The position numbers and the translations under genes were made by a program. Shown one piece after another: positions 8,260 to 17,623 of a stretch of DNA of 57,240 bases (position 1 is its first letter; every line of letters starts with the position of its first letter). This stretch comes from an uncultured Eudoraea sp. (lineage in GTDB: Bacteria; Bacteroidota; Bacteroidia; Flavobacteriales; Flavobacteriaceae), in assembly GCF_947258925.1 (NCBI RefSeq), contig NZ_CAMYKG010000016.1, forward strand, positions 1 through 57,240. The letters run 5' to 3'. A model generated the notes under the pieces. It saw only the letters and a list, made by a program, of their open reading frames with translations, ran no database searches and had not been told where the DNA came from.

Positions 8260-9366
8260 ATGAAAACTTTGGTGCCCTTCTTTCTATTATTCCTGATTTT
8301 TGGTTGTAAGACCGATTCCAAAAAAGCCCTTCCTGAAAAGGAAAGTACGGTTTCTGTAATGGCCGGATCAGACACCCTGATCTATAAAGAAGAAAAACAT
8401 TTTAAATCCATTCGCCAGGTGACTTTTGGCGGGGACAATGCCGAAGCCTATTGGAGCTTTGACGACAGCAAGTTAATTTTTCAATCCAACAATCCCGCCT
8501 GGGGTATGCAATGCGACCAGATGTTTCTGATGAATTTTGAAGAGGATTTCAAAGAAGGTCAACCCCCCATGATAAGCACGGGAATGGGGCGTACCACCTG
8601 CGCCTATTTCCTCCCGGACAATAAGCATATTGTTTACGCCTCCACCCATTTAGACAGCGAAGAGTGCCCGGAGGTGCCCTTGCGTAAAAACGGGAAATAC
8701 GTATGGCCCGTCTACGATTCCTTCGACATCTTTGTAGCCGATCTTAATGGAAATATCGTTACCCAACTTACCAGTGAACCGGGTTATGATGCGGAAGCCA
8801 CGGTTTCTCCACAGGGAGATAAAATAGTGTTTACCTCTACCCGAAGCGGGGACCTGGAATTGTATACCATGAACCTTGATGGTACTGATGTGGTCCAAAT
8901 AACAGATGAATTGGGTTATGACGGCGGTGCTTTTTTCTCTCCGGATGGCACCAAAATTATTTTCAGGGCTTCAAGACCTAGAACCGAAGAAGCCATAAGA
9001 GAATATAAAGCATTATTGGCCCAGGGATTGGTACAGCCCACAGAAATGGAGCTTTTTATTTGCAATGCAGATGGCAGTGAACTGAGGCAGCTAAGCTTTC
9101 TGGGCAATGCCAACTGGAGTCCGTTCTTTCACCCTTCGGGCACAAAGATCTTATTTTCAAGTAACTATGAGGCTGAAAAAGGATTTCCGTTTAACCTGTA
9201 TCTTATAGATATAGATGGGAAGAACCTGGAACGGGTTACCCATGGAAAAACCTTTGATGCCTTTCCCGTATTTTCCAATAATGGCAAATTCCTGGCGTTT
9301 TCCAGTAACCGCAACAACGGAGGAACCCGGGATACCAATTTGTTTATTGCCGAGTGGCAGGATTAA
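8260..9366 (+). CDS. TolB-like beta-propeller lipoprotein (PD40 repeats)
   Basis: This 368-residue protein starts at the ATG at 8260, which gives a clean lipoprotein signal (FLIFGC). At least four WD40-like PD40 propeller motifs are readable, for example AEATVSPQGDKIVFTSTRSG, GGAFFSPDGTKIIFRASRPR, WSPFFHPSGTKILFSSNYEA and AFPVFSNNGKFLAFSSNRNN. These resemble the TolB propeller, but no TolB N-terminal domain or Pal gene accompanies it. Such proteins may bind partners at the envelope; no catalytic motif is seen. An upstream in-frame ATG at 8227 would remove the signal peptide from the N-terminus and is unlikely to be used. Confidence 0.85.
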   Translation: MKTLVPFFLLFLIFGCKTDSKKALPEKESTVSVMAGSDTLIYKEEKHFKSIRQVTFGGDNAEAYWSFDDSKLIFQSNNPAWGMQCDQMFLMNFEEDFKEGQPPMISTGMGRTTCAYFLPDNKHIVYASTHLDSEECPEVPLRKNGKYVWPVYDSFDIFVADLNGNIVTQLTSEPGYDAEATVSPQGDKIVFTSTRSGDLELYTMNLDGTDVVQITDELGYDGGAFFSPDGTKIIFRASRPRTEEAIREYKALLAQGLVQPTEMELFICNADGSELRQLSFLGNANWSPFFHPSGTKILFSSNYEAEKGFPFNLYLIDIDGKNLERVTHGKTFDAFPVFSNNGKFLAFSSNRNNGGTRDTNLFIAEWQD

Positions 9367-9380
9367 GTAGCAGAAAACTG

Positions 9381-9388
9381 TATCTTTG
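9381..9388 (+). promoter_or_regulatory. Putative -7 element for lepA
   Basis: TATCTTTG is an exact TAnnTTTG match followed by GC, 30 bases before the lepA ATG. No TTG at standard -33 spacing is obvious. It lies 14 bases after the preceding stop codon, suggesting that lepA has its own start of transcription. Confidence 0.5.
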
Positions 9389-9418
9389 CAGCCTATTTGA
9401 AATAGCCAGAAAAAGAAA

Positions 9419-11215
9419 ATGAAGCATATTCGGAATTTCTGTATTATCGCCCATATAGATCATGGGAAAAGTACTTTAGCAGACAGGCTATTGGATTTTA
9501 CCGGTTCGGTAACGGAAAGGGAAAAGAAAGAACAGCTTCTGGATAATATGGACCTGGAGCGAGAACGGGGGATTACCATTAAGAGTCACGCTATTCAGAT
9601 GGAATACGAGCACGAAGGGGAGTCATATGTGCTTAATTTAATTGACACCCCCGGGCACGTAGATTTCTCCTACGAGGTTTCACGCTCTATAGCGGCTTGC
9701 GAAGGCGCCCTTTTGGTGGTTGATGCGGCACAAAGCATACAGGCCCAGACCATTTCCAATTTATACCTGGCCCTGGAAAATGACCTGGAAATTATTCCGG
9801 TATTGAACAAAGTTGATTTACCAAGCGCCAGTCCGGAAGAAGTAACCGATGATATTGTAGACCTTTTGGGGTGCAAGCCCGAAGAGGTGATCCCTGCAAG
9901 TGCTAAAACCGGAATTGGGATTAAAGATATTCTTACGGCCATTATTGACCGTATTCCGGCCCCAACCGGAAATATTGATGAGCCCTTACAGGCTTTGGTG
10001 TTCGATTCTGTTTACAATCCTTTCCGTGGCGTTGAAACCTATTTCAGGGTCATCAACGGCTCTATAAAAAAAGGACAAAAAATAAAATTTGTAGCCACCG
10101 GGAAGACCTATTTTGCTGATGAAGTAGGCACCCTGAAACTTAGCCAGGTCCCCCAGGCAAGTATTAAGGCAGGTGATGTTGGCTATCTTATTACCGGAAT
10201 AAAAGACGCACGGGAAGTAAAAGTGGGTGATACCATTACCGATGCTGTTAACCCAACCATGAATCCAATTGCCGGTTTTGAAGATGTAAAACCCATGGTC
10301 TTTGCAGGTATCTACCCGGTAGATACAGAAGATTTTGAAGAACTGCGTTCCTCCATGGAAAAATTGCAGCTCAATGATGCTTCCCTGGTGTTTACCCCTG
10401 AAAGCAGTGCAGCCCTGGGCTTCGGTTTTCGATGCGGTTTTCTGGGCATGCTTCATATGGAAATCATCCAGGAGCGTTTGGAACGGGAGTTTGATATGAC
10501 CGTGATCACCACGGTGCCCAACGTTAGTTATCACGCCTTTACCACCAAAGATCCCGATACCCCGGTTATCGTAAATAACCCCAGTGATCTCCCGGACCCC
10601 TCTACCCTGGCAAGGGTGGAAGAGCCTTATATAAAAGCTACCATAATTACAAAGTCGGATTTTGTTGGAAACGTAATGTCGCTTTGTATTGATAAACGGG
10701 GCCTGATTACCAATCAAACCTACCTTACTACCGAGCGGGTGGAACTCAATTTTGATATGCCGCTGGCTGAGATCGTTTTTGATTTTTACGACCGACTTAA
10801 AACCGTATCCAAGGGGTATGCCTCCTTTGATTATTCTCCTATTGGGATGCGGGTATCTAAACTGGTTCGAGTAGATATTTTACTCAATGCCCAACCGGTA
10901 GATGCGCTCTCTGCTCTTGTACATTTTGATAATGCCCACTACATAGGCAAAAGGATGTGCGAAAAGTTAAAGGAGCTCATCCCCAGGCAACAGTTTGATA
11001 TTCCGATACAGGCTGCGATTGGAGCTAAAATTATTTCCAGGGAAACCATTAAAGCGCTGCGTAAAGATGTTACCGCCAAATGTTATGGGGGTGATATTTC
11101 CAGGAAACGAAAACTTCTGGAAAAACAAAAGAAGGGTAAAAAACGGATGCGGCAAGTGGGTAATGTAGAGATCCCCCAACAAGCATTTATGGCCGTACTT
11201 AAACTAAATGATTAA
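9419..11215 (+). CDS. lepA: Elongation factor 4 (LepA)
   Basis: The 598-residue translational GTPase has normal length for LepA/EF4. G1 is AHIDHGKST (residues 11-19), the switch I region holds [12 protein letters not shown]3 is DTPGH (76-80), G4 NKVD (130-133) and G5 SAKTGIGI. The LepA-specific C-terminal domain ends with [20 protein letters not shown] and [14 protein letters not shown]. The protein binds ribosomes and has been linked to back-translocation and to 30S biogenesis. It is likely monocistronic, given the -7 element before it and the 89-bp gap after it. Confidence 0.98.
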   Translation: MKHIRNFCIIAHIDHGKSTLADRLLDFTGSVTEREKKEQLLDNMDLERERGITIKSHAIQMEYEHEGESYVLNLIDTPGHVDFSYEVSRSIAACEGALLVVDAAQSIQAQTISNLYLALENDLEIIPVLNKVDLPSASPEEVTDDIVDLLGCKPEEVIPASAKTGIGIKDILTAIIDRIPAPTGNIDEPLQALVFDSVYNPFRGVETYFRVINGSIKKGQKIKFVATGKTYFADEVGTLKLSQVPQASIKAGDVGYLITGIKDAREVKVGDTITDAVNPTMNPIAGFEDVKPMVFAGIYPVDTEDFEELRSSMEKLQLNDASLVFTPESSAALGFGFRCGFLGMLHMEIIQERLEREFDMTVITTVPNVSYHAFTTKDPDTPVIVNNPSDLPDPSTLARVEEPYIKATIITKSDFVGNVMSLCIDKRGLITNQTYLTTERVELNFDMPLAEIVFDFYDRLKTVSKGYASFDYSPIGMRVSKLVRVDILLNAQPVDALSALVHFDNAHYIGKRMCEKLKELIPRQQFDIPIQAAIGAKIISRETIKALRKDVTAKCYGGDISRKRKLLEKQKKGKKRMRQVGNVEIPQQAFMAVLKLND

Positions 11216-11232
11216 TTTTTCTGCTTCCCTAC

Positions 11233-11250
11233 ATTTTTTGTACAAAAAAT
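11233..11250. other. 18-bp perfect palindrome downstream of lepA
   Basis: ATTTTTTGTACAAAAAAT reads the same on both strands. It lies 18 bases after the lepA stop and 55 bases before a small open frame. It could be an operator. As a terminator it would be weak, with only two G or C bases in the stem. Confidence 0.4.
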
Positions 11251-11304
11251 ACAATAATATGGACTGCTCTTAGTTAATAGTAGAAGTTTAAAATTCCCCT
11301 ATTT

Positions 11305-11538
11305 ATGACTACATATATTGCCGAATTTCGTGCTTTACATAAGATTATTCAGATTAAACAGCATTCCGTATTTACCTGGCAACAGGAAGGTGGTGACATA
11401 GATCCCGATTTGCTTGAGGGAAAGATAAAAAGGGAGTCCTCTGTTCACTTCTACAATTTACTGGCAGGAGATCGCATAGACGTTGCTATGGATGATATTA
11501 CGGTAGAAATTACCAGGACTGCAACTTTTAACGGTTGA
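11305..11538 (+). CDS. Small hypothetical protein
   Basis: The frame encodes 77 residues with mixed charge and no signal peptide, membrane segment or motif that I recognise. It starts with an ATG, lies between lepA and the convergent antiporter gene, and shows no overlap with a better frame. The composition (balanced acidic and basic, moderate hydrophobics) looks protein-like, which is the only support. Confidence 0.4.
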   Translation: MTTYIAEFRALHKIIQIKQHSVFTWQQEGGDIDPDLLEGKIKRESSVHFYNLLAGDRIDVAMDDITVEITRTATFNG

Positions 11539-11582
11539 TTAATTTTGCCAAATAAGTTCAAAAGAATACGAGCTACAGCTTT

Positions 11583-13418
11583 TTAGTGTGCCCTGTCTAA
11601 ATCAAACATTTTGCCCAGGTATACCAGTTTAGAGCCCTCTGAAATAGCATCTGAGTCTCCATTGAAGGTAGATATGATAGATACTTTTCCATCCGGGGAT
11701 TTTAAAAATACCGGGATAATCTCATCATCTTCTTTGGTAATATCTATTAGCTTTTTGTAATGGTCGGCATTTTTAAGGTCTATTTCGTGAAGCGCAGGAT
11801 ATCGCCTGGTGACTTCCGTCATTTTAATAAAATCGTCGTTCTGTGAGAAGAGGCCTTCCCTGGGGTTTTTCTCAGGATCGTTCATCTCATCAGCACTAAC
11901 CAGCCTGAAGGAACCATTTTCGCCCAACTGATCCCTGAACTTGTCTATGGCATATTGATTTATTTCAGGACTCCCGGTAAGCGCCATTAAATAGCCCATA
12001 TCATTAAGCTCTATATCATCTGTAAGGGTATCTGAATACACATCGGCTACCTTAGCCTCCAAACCAAGTTTTTTTGCCTGGTCAATATTCGCCTGGTTAG
12101 CATCTATTAAGACCACATGCCTGTTGTTCTTCTTTAGGTAACTGGCCAACAGCCTGGACGCTTTGGATGCGCCTAAAATTAAAATTCCTTCCGAATGTTT
12201 TAAAAACACCCCAACCATTTTTGCAAAATACCGGGCGGTAGTTGCATTTAAAAGCACCGTCCCAAGTACAATCATAAAGACCAGCGGGGTTATATATTCT
12301 GCTCCTGGTTCCCCTTTTTGAATTAATTTGGATCCAAAAAGTGAGGCAATTCCGGCAGCCACAATACCTCTGGGTCCTACCCAGCTTATGAAGAGTTTTT
12401 CATTAAATTTTAAACTGGATCCTTTGGTGCTTAAAAAGACCCCAATAGGCCGAATGACAAGCACAACTATAAAAAATAATACCGCCGTTTTCCAATTGTA
12501 AATCAACATCATATCACTAATGTTGATGTTCGCGGCCAAAAGGATAAAAAGAATGGAGATCAGTAATACGCTAAGCGATTCCTTAAAATAGAGCAGCTCT
12601 TTAAGGTTGGGCAGGTCCATGTTCCCCATAACCATTCCCATCACCACCACGGCCAGAAGACCAGATTCATGGGCCAGAATATCAGATTCCACGAATACTA
12701 AAAGGACCACGGAAAGCGAGACCACATTGGATAAATAATGGGGCACGTATTTTTTCCTGATAATAAAGGCCAGGGCGTGGGCAAATGTGAAGCCGAAAGT
12801 AGTTCCAAAAAGTAAAATCTTACCAAAGTCAATCAATGCTGTTTCGGTATACGCCTGCCCTTCACCCACGCTAATAAATTCAAATACAAGTACGGCTACC
12901 AATGCCCCAATTGGATCAATCAATATCCCCTCCCATTTTAATACCGCGGAAATATCTTTTTTTAAAGGTAAATTTCTTAAGATTGGGGTAATAACCGTGG
13001 GGCCGGTGACAATAATCAGGGCCGCAAACAAAAAAGATATCTGCCAGCTAAGATCAAAGACAAAATGCGTTACTATTCCTGCTCCAAAGAAAGTAACCAG
13101 GGTGCCCACCGTAATTAGCTTGGTAATTACAGGGCCAACATTTCTGATCTCGGAACGTTTTAGGGTAAGGCCGCCTTCAAATAAGATAATACTAATGGCA
13201 AGGGAAAGAAAATAATATAAGCCATCTCCCGGGAAAAGTCCTTTTTCCCCATTCCAAACAGGTTCTATCAATTTAGAACCATCTTCGGTATACAAGGTGG
13301 CTATAGGTCCAACAAGAAGGCCAATCAAAATCAGGGGTAAAATAGCCGGCAGTTTTAAACGCCATGCGAACCACTGTGCAATGATCCCTAAAATAATTAT
13401 TCCGGCAAGTTCTACCAT
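11583..13418 (-). CDS. Cation:proton antiporter (CPA family) with TrkA-N domain
   Basis: The 611-residue protein has about a dozen hydrophobic segments across residues 1-390, with the antiporter-core pattern AALIIVTGPTVITPILR and WEGILIDPIGALVAVLVFE. The Asp in LIDPIGA is the likely ion-binding residue. A second half has WVGPRGIVAAGIASLFG. From about 395 a cytoplasmic Rossmann-type TrkA-N domain follows (ILILGASKASRLLASYLKKN, then HVVLIDANQANIDQAKKLG), which may bind a nucleotide and gate transport. The ions are not certain; Na+/H+ or K+/H+ exchange is expected. It is divergent from the universal stress protein gene by 158 bp. Confidence 0.9.
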   Translation of the reverse strand: MVELAGIIILGIIAQWFAWRLKLPAILPLILIGLLVGPIATLYTEDGSKLIEPVWNGEKGLFPGDGLYYFLSLAISIILFEGGLTLKRSEIRNVGPVITKLITVGTLVTFFGAGIVTHFVFDLSWQISFLFAALIIVTGPTVITPILRNLPLKKDISAVLKWEGILIDPIGALVAVLVFEFISVGEGQAYTETALIDFGKILLFGTTFGFTFAHALAFIIRKKYVPHYLSNVVSLSVVLLVFVESDILAHESGLLAVVVMGMVMGNMDLPNLKELLYFKESLSVLLISILFILLAANINISDMMLIYNWKTAVLFFIVVLVIRPIGVFLSTKGSSLKFNEKLFISWVGPRGIVAAGIASLFGSKLIQKGEPGAEYITPLVFMIVLGTVLLNATTARYFAKMVGVFLKHSEGILILGASKASRLLASYLKKNNRHVVLIDANQANIDQAKKLGLEAKVADVYSDTLTDDIELNDMGYLMALTGSPEINQYAIDKFRDQLGENGSFRLVSADEMNDPEKNPREGLFSQNDDFIKMTEVTRRYPALHEIDLKNADHYKKLIDITKEDDEIIPVFLKSPDGKVSIISTFNGDSDAISEGSKLVYLGKMFDLDRAH

Positions 13419-13576
13419 CTCTTTCCTTTGGTGTTAAAAATAATGATTAAAATGAATATCCATTACGAATAGCACAAGAAATAGAATTTTAAATAATACC
13501 TGCCTATTGGTATTGAAGCTATCATCAACAGACGGCTATTAGGAATTTAACTTAACTCATTATAATAGGTATATAT

Positions 13577-14467
13577 GTGGTATATTCAACCAAAATAAAA
13601 GTATTGGAAACGAATCCCCATCCTTTTAAGAGAATTCTATTCGGTTTTGCTTTTTCACCCACGCTGGAAATCAATCTTTTGGAAACCACGCGTCTTGCGC
13701 ATTTTTTTAATGCCAAATTAACCTTACTTCATGTAGGGGAAAAAACCGGGGAAAAATTGGGTATTTTGAATGCACTGCTGAAGAAAATTGATTTTCCGGA
13801 TGATGCCATAGAAATTCAGTGGGAAGAAGGAAAGCCGGTTTCTGTAATTTTAGAGGCATGTACGAAATACAATATTGATTTATTGGTACTGGGTGCGCTT
13901 CAACATGAAAATATGTATCAATTCTATGTGGGAAGTATCGCCAGAAATTTGACCCGAAAGGTTAATTGCTCTGTTTTGTTGCTGATAAAGCCCACGGCAG
14001 AACGCAGCCCTTGTAAGCATATTGTTGTAAATGGGCTGGATGCTCCGGAAACCCCTGTAGCTATTTTGGATGCGTTCTATGTGGCTAACGCCTTAGGAGC
14101 ACAACAGATTACCATTGTAGAGGAGATTAGGGAGCAAGAAATCCATGTCACTGTTGAAGATGACCGGTCTTTAAAGAAAGCTAATATTGTAATGGAGCGA
14201 CTCAAACTGAGGGAAGATTCCAGGGTACGCAAAATCCTGAATAGTATGCCGGAAAATTTCCTTAAAAATATTAAGGTAAAGACACAAAGTATTTTTGGTA
14301 AAAGGGGCTATTCCATAGGTCACTATGCAGAAGTAGTGCGCGCAGATTTGCTGGTCATGAATGCTCCTAAAAAATCAGGGTTGTTAGATCGTATTTTCCC
14401 TCATGACCTGGAGTATATTTTATCCGATTTGCCCACCGATTTATTGATTATTCGTAAAAAAGATTGA
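13577..14467 (+). CDS. Tandem universal stress protein (UspA-like)
   Basis: The 296-residue protein has two UspA-like alpha/beta domains. The first (about 17-140) begins FKRILFGFAFSPTLE and contains IDLLVLGALQHENMYQFYVG followed by a SVLLLIKP end strand. The second (about 147-295) is more divergent and ends DLLVMNAPKKSG and DLLIIRKKD. The ATP-binding glycine motif GxxGS is only partly preserved (YVGSIARNL in domain 1). The start is a GTG at 13577. The stop overlaps the start of the SulP gene by four bases, so the two are probably co-translated and the stress protein may act with the transporter. Confidence 0.85.
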   Translation: MVYSTKIKVLETNPHPFKRILFGFAFSPTLEINLLETTRLAHFFNAKLTLLHVGEKTGEKLGILNALLKKIDFPDDAIEIQWEEGKPVSVILEACTKYNIDLLVLGALQHENMYQFYVGSIARNLTRKVNCSVLLLIKPTAERSPCKHIVVNGLDAPETPVAILDAFYVANALGAQQITIVEEIREQEIHVTVEDDRSLKKANIVMERLKLREDSRVRKILNSMPENFLKNIKVKTQSIFGKRGYSIGHYAEVVRADLLVMNAPKKSGLLDRIFPHDLEYILSDLPTDLLIIRKKD

Positions 14468-16689
14468 GCGCTAAAACCAACCATACCACCACTTTTATCA
14501 AGTCTTTGCCCAAAAACATCTTTGCGGGTTTTGTAGTGTCGCTTATCGCGTTGCCTCTGGGTCTGGGATTGGCTTTGGCAAGTGAGGCGCCTCCTATTTC
14601 AGGGATCATCGCCGCAGTAACAGGAGGGATAATTGTTGCGCTCTTAGGCGGTTCCAAGGTTACTATAGCCGGGCCGGGTAATGGCCTGGTCATTGTGTTG
14701 CTAGGGGCAATTACGGTCCTTGGTAAAGGTGATTTGTACCAGGGCTATTTATTCACCTTAGCGGCCGTAGTGTTCTCGGGCATCCTGATGCTCCTTTTGG
14801 GCTTCTTAAAAATGGGGCGTTTGGCAGATTTTTTTCCGGCTTCGGCTATACAAGGTATGCTCGCCGCTATTGGTGTCGGTATCCTGGCGAAGCAATTTCA
14901 TATAATGGTGGGCCATAACGATTCAAAAGGAACAATTATAGAGTTATTGTATACCATCCCAAATGACTTACTGGATTTGCTATATGAAGCAGACATGGAT
15001 ATGTTGTTTGCGTCGGCAATAGGAATTGTCAGTCTGTTGATAATGGTCTTTTATTCGAAAATCAGGAATAAGTTCTTTCAGCTCATCCCTGCGCCAATGT
15101 GGATATTGATCCTGTCTGTCGGTTTAAGTTATTGCTATGCCCTTCTTGGCAAACCTTATCCGATTGGGATAGATTTCTTAGTATCCATTCCCGATAACGT
15201 GCTATCCAGTCTTGCATTCCCTGATTTTGCAAAGATATGGGACAAACAGTTTATCCTTGCCGTATTTGCCATTACCCTGATAGCGAGTATAGAATCCCTG
15301 CTGAGTATTAAGGCTGTGGACAAACTTGATCCGCTAAACAGGAGGTCCAATGTCAATAAAGATCTCAAAGCGCTTGGATTGGCCACAACCATTAGTGGCT
15401 TATTAGGCGGTCTTAATGTGGTAACCGTAATTGCCAGAAGTTCGGTTAACGTACATAACGGGGCTACCAACAGATCTTCCAATTTCTTCCATGCCCTGTT
15501 TTTGGTTGGCTTTGTCCTGGTTTTTCAGGAGCAGCTTAGCCGTATACCCCTGGCGGCGTTGGCAGCCATCCTGGTGTATACCGGATACAAATTGGCGGAT
15601 CCGGAATCTTTCAGGAAAATTGCCCGTATTGGGAATGAACAAGTTGTTATTTTTCTAACCACATTAATTACCACATTATTTACAAACCTTATTACGGGAA
15701 TTGGGGTCGGAATTTTGGTTACGATCATTATTCATATGATTTTAAATAAAAGTGTTTCCCTGTTCCTTAGTCATTTGTTTAAACCTAATATTCTTGTTTT
15801 CAAGGAAGAAGATGAAGGGGTTTTTTATGTGAGTGTAAAATACTTTTGTAGTTTCCTGAATTTCCATAAACTAAAGGATAAGCTCGATGCCGTACCAGAA
15901 AGTGAAGACGTGGTGCTCGATTTTTCTATGTGCAGTTTCGTTGATCACACGGTCCTGGAAGGTCTGGAAAATTATAATGCTTCCTTTGATAAAAAAGGGG
16001 GAAGTATTGAGGTCATAGGCTTGGATAAACATGATGCCGACTCCTTTCACCCCTTTGCCATCCGAAAAATATTACCTGTGGCAGCACTAAAACCGATTGA
16101 ACGGTATTTTACCAAAAGACAAAAAGATCTGGAGGTAGCAGCTAAGGATTATGGCTGGGATTATATTGCAAAAAGGAACACCAATACTTCTTTTTTGGAA
16201 AATTTTGTATTCTTTCATACCCGCGAAATCGACTATTTCTACAACCTTTTAAAAGATGCTGAAAACGACTGTAGTGTCTTTGACCTCGAATGGACAGAAG
16301 GTGCTTTTATAGCAAAAGAAGTCGTTAAAACCACCATGATGCATATTAATCTGGATATGGATATCCCTGTATTTACGCTCGATAAAGAAGGTCTGTTGCA
16401 ATTAATTTATTCCCTGGCGGGATTCAAAGATATAAGCATAGAAAACCATCCGGACTTCAACAGGCGCTTTAACCTTAGTGGAGAAGACGAAAATGCTATT
16501 CGTGAACTCTTTTCGGATGAGATGGTATTGTTCCTTGAAAGCCATCCTTATTATCATATCGAATCTAATGGTTCTTCTTTGCTAATCTTAAAAAATGAAC
16601 GCCTGCTGAGTGTACAGGAAACCAAAAGAATGATCTATTTTGGACAGCAGCTGCATGATTTGGTCCAGCACAAAAAGATTACCCATTGA
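14464..16689 (+). CDS. SulP-family anion transporter with long C-terminal extension
   Basis: The 741-residue protein has a SulP membrane domain (residues about 15-430): LPLGLGLALASEAPPISGI, GLVIVLLGAI and the signature-like LGGLNVVTVIARSSVNVHNG are readable. A STAS domain follows (about 440-545, with VVLDFSMCSFVDHTVLEGL). A further region of roughly 190 residues follows the STAS domain, which I do not recognise; it is soluble and rich in acidic and aromatic residues. Bicarbonate or sulfate are the likely substrates. The start is TTG at 14464, inside the last codons of the stress protein gene (TTGA overlap). Confidence 0.88.
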   Translation: MSAKTNHTTTFIKSLPKNIFAGFVVSLIALPLGLGLALASEAPPISGIIAAVTGGIIVALLGGSKVTIAGPGNGLVIVLLGAITVLGKGDLYQGYLFTLAAVVFSGILMLLLGFLKMGRLADFFPASAIQGMLAAIGVGILAKQFHIMVGHNDSKGTIIELLYTIPNDLLDLLYEADMDMLFASAIGIVSLLIMVFYSKIRNKFFQLIPAPMWILILSVGLSYCYALLGKPYPIGIDFLVSIPDNVLSSLAFPDFAKIWDKQFILAVFAITLIASIESLLSIKAVDKLDPLNRRSNVNKDLKALGLATTISGLLGGLNVVTVIARSSVNVHNGATNRSSNFFHALFLVGFVLVFQEQLSRIPLAALAAILVYTGYKLADPESFRKIARIGNEQVVIFLTTLITTLFTNLITGIGVGILVTIIIHMILNKSVSLFLSHLFKPNILVFKEEDEGVFYVSVKYFCSFLNFHKLKDKLDAVPESEDVVLDFSMCSFVDHTVLEGLENYNASFDKKGGSIEVIGLDKHDADSFHPFAIRKILPVAALKPIERYFTKRQKDLEVAAKDYGWDYIAKRNTNTSFLENFVFFHTREIDYFYNLLKDAENDCSVFDLEWTEGAFIAKEVVKTTMMHINLDMDIPVFTLDKEGLLQLIYSLAGFKDISIENHPDFNRRFNLSGEDENAIRELFSDEMVLFLESHPYYHIESNGSSLLILKNERLLSVQETKRMIYFGQQLHDLVQHKKITH

Positions 16690-16762
16690 TTGTTAAAAAC
16701 TATTAATATTAGGGTTATTCATTAGCGGTTTTGTTAATTTGCAGCCGACTCAGAATACATGA

Positions 16763-17623
16763 ATGATCTTATATCCCATTGAAACCGGAAATTTTAAATT
16801 GGATGGAGGCGCAATGTTTGGGGTAGTACCTAAATCATTGTGGCATAGAACCAATCCGGCAGATAGCAATAATATGATAGATATTGCTGCCAGAAGCCTT
16901 CTTATAGAAGATGGCAACCGGCTTATTCTTATTGATACCGGGATGGGGAATAAACAATCAGAAAAATTTTTTAGCTATTACTACAGATGGGGAAATCATA
17001 GCCTGGATGCTTCCCTTAAAAAAGAGGGCTTTGTACGGGATGATATTACCGATGTGTTTATGACCCATCTTCATTTTGATCACTGTGGCGGCAGTGTTCA
17101 ATGGAATAAAGATCACACAGGCTATGAGCCTGCCTTTAAAAATGCGAATTACTGGACCAATGAAGACCACTGGAACTGGGCCACTAAACCCAATCCCAGG
17201 GAGAAAGCTTCTTTTCTAAAAGAAAATCTGCTGCCAATGGAAGAAAGTGGCCGGTTAAAATTTATAAATAGGGAAGAATATCCCTTTATGGATAGTTCAG
17301 AACTGGGATTTGGAATTTTGTTTGTGGACGGGCATACCGACAAACAAATGTTACCCCATATCCATTATAAAGGCAAGACCCTCGTTTTTATGGCAGATTT
17401 ATTGCCAACCGTAGGGCATATCCCGGTACCATATATCATGGGCTACGACACAAGGCCCTTGCTAACACTCAGCGAAAAAGCGGCTTTCTTAAACACCGCC
17501 GCAGACGATAATTTTTATTTGTTCATGGAGCACGATGCCCATAATGAAGTATGCACTGTTGCACATACCGAAAAGGGAATCAGACTTAATAAAAGCCACA
17601 CATTTGATGAAATTTTTAATTAA
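16763..17623 (+). CDS. Metallo-beta-lactamase-fold hydrolase
   Basis: The 286-residue protein carries the dinuclear-metal motif THLHFDHCGG (His102, His104, Asp106, His107), preceded by LILIDTGMG (Asp58). Later metal-binding candidates include the His in VDGHTDKQM, Asp in VFMADLLP and His in MEHDAHNEV. It has no signal peptide. The overall pattern resembles lactonase-like members of the superfamily (AiiA/MlhB/pesticide-hydrolase types), but the substrate cannot be read from sequence. Its 3' end overlaps the next gene by 17 bases in another frame, implying co-expression. Confidence 0.9.
   Translation: MILYPIETGNFKLDGGAMFGVVPKSLWHRTNPADSNNMIDIAARSLLIEDGNRLILIDTGMGNKQSEKFFSYYYRWGNHSLDASLKKEGFVRDDITDVFMTHLHFDHCGGSVQWNKDHTGYEPAFKNANYWTNEDHWNWATKPNPREKASFLKENLLPMEESGRLKFINREEYPFMDSSELGFGILFVDGHTDKQMLPHIHYKGKTLVFMADLLPTVGHIPVPYIMGYDTRPLLTLSEKAAFLNTAADDNFYLFMEHDAHNEVCTVAHTEKGIRLNKSHTFDEIFN

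Noticed and set aside
8260-9366. True TolB of a Tol-Pal system
   Set aside because: It is a lipoprotein without the TolB N-terminal domain, and no tolQRA or pal genes are near.
9986-10717. 243-codon leftward frame inside lepA
   Set aside because: Long, but antisense to highly conserved EF4 sequence, and its translation has no family features.
14448-14693. Leftward frame over the USP/SulP junction
   Set aside because: Antisense to two supported genes; low-complexity Pro/Ala-rich translation typical of a shadow frame.
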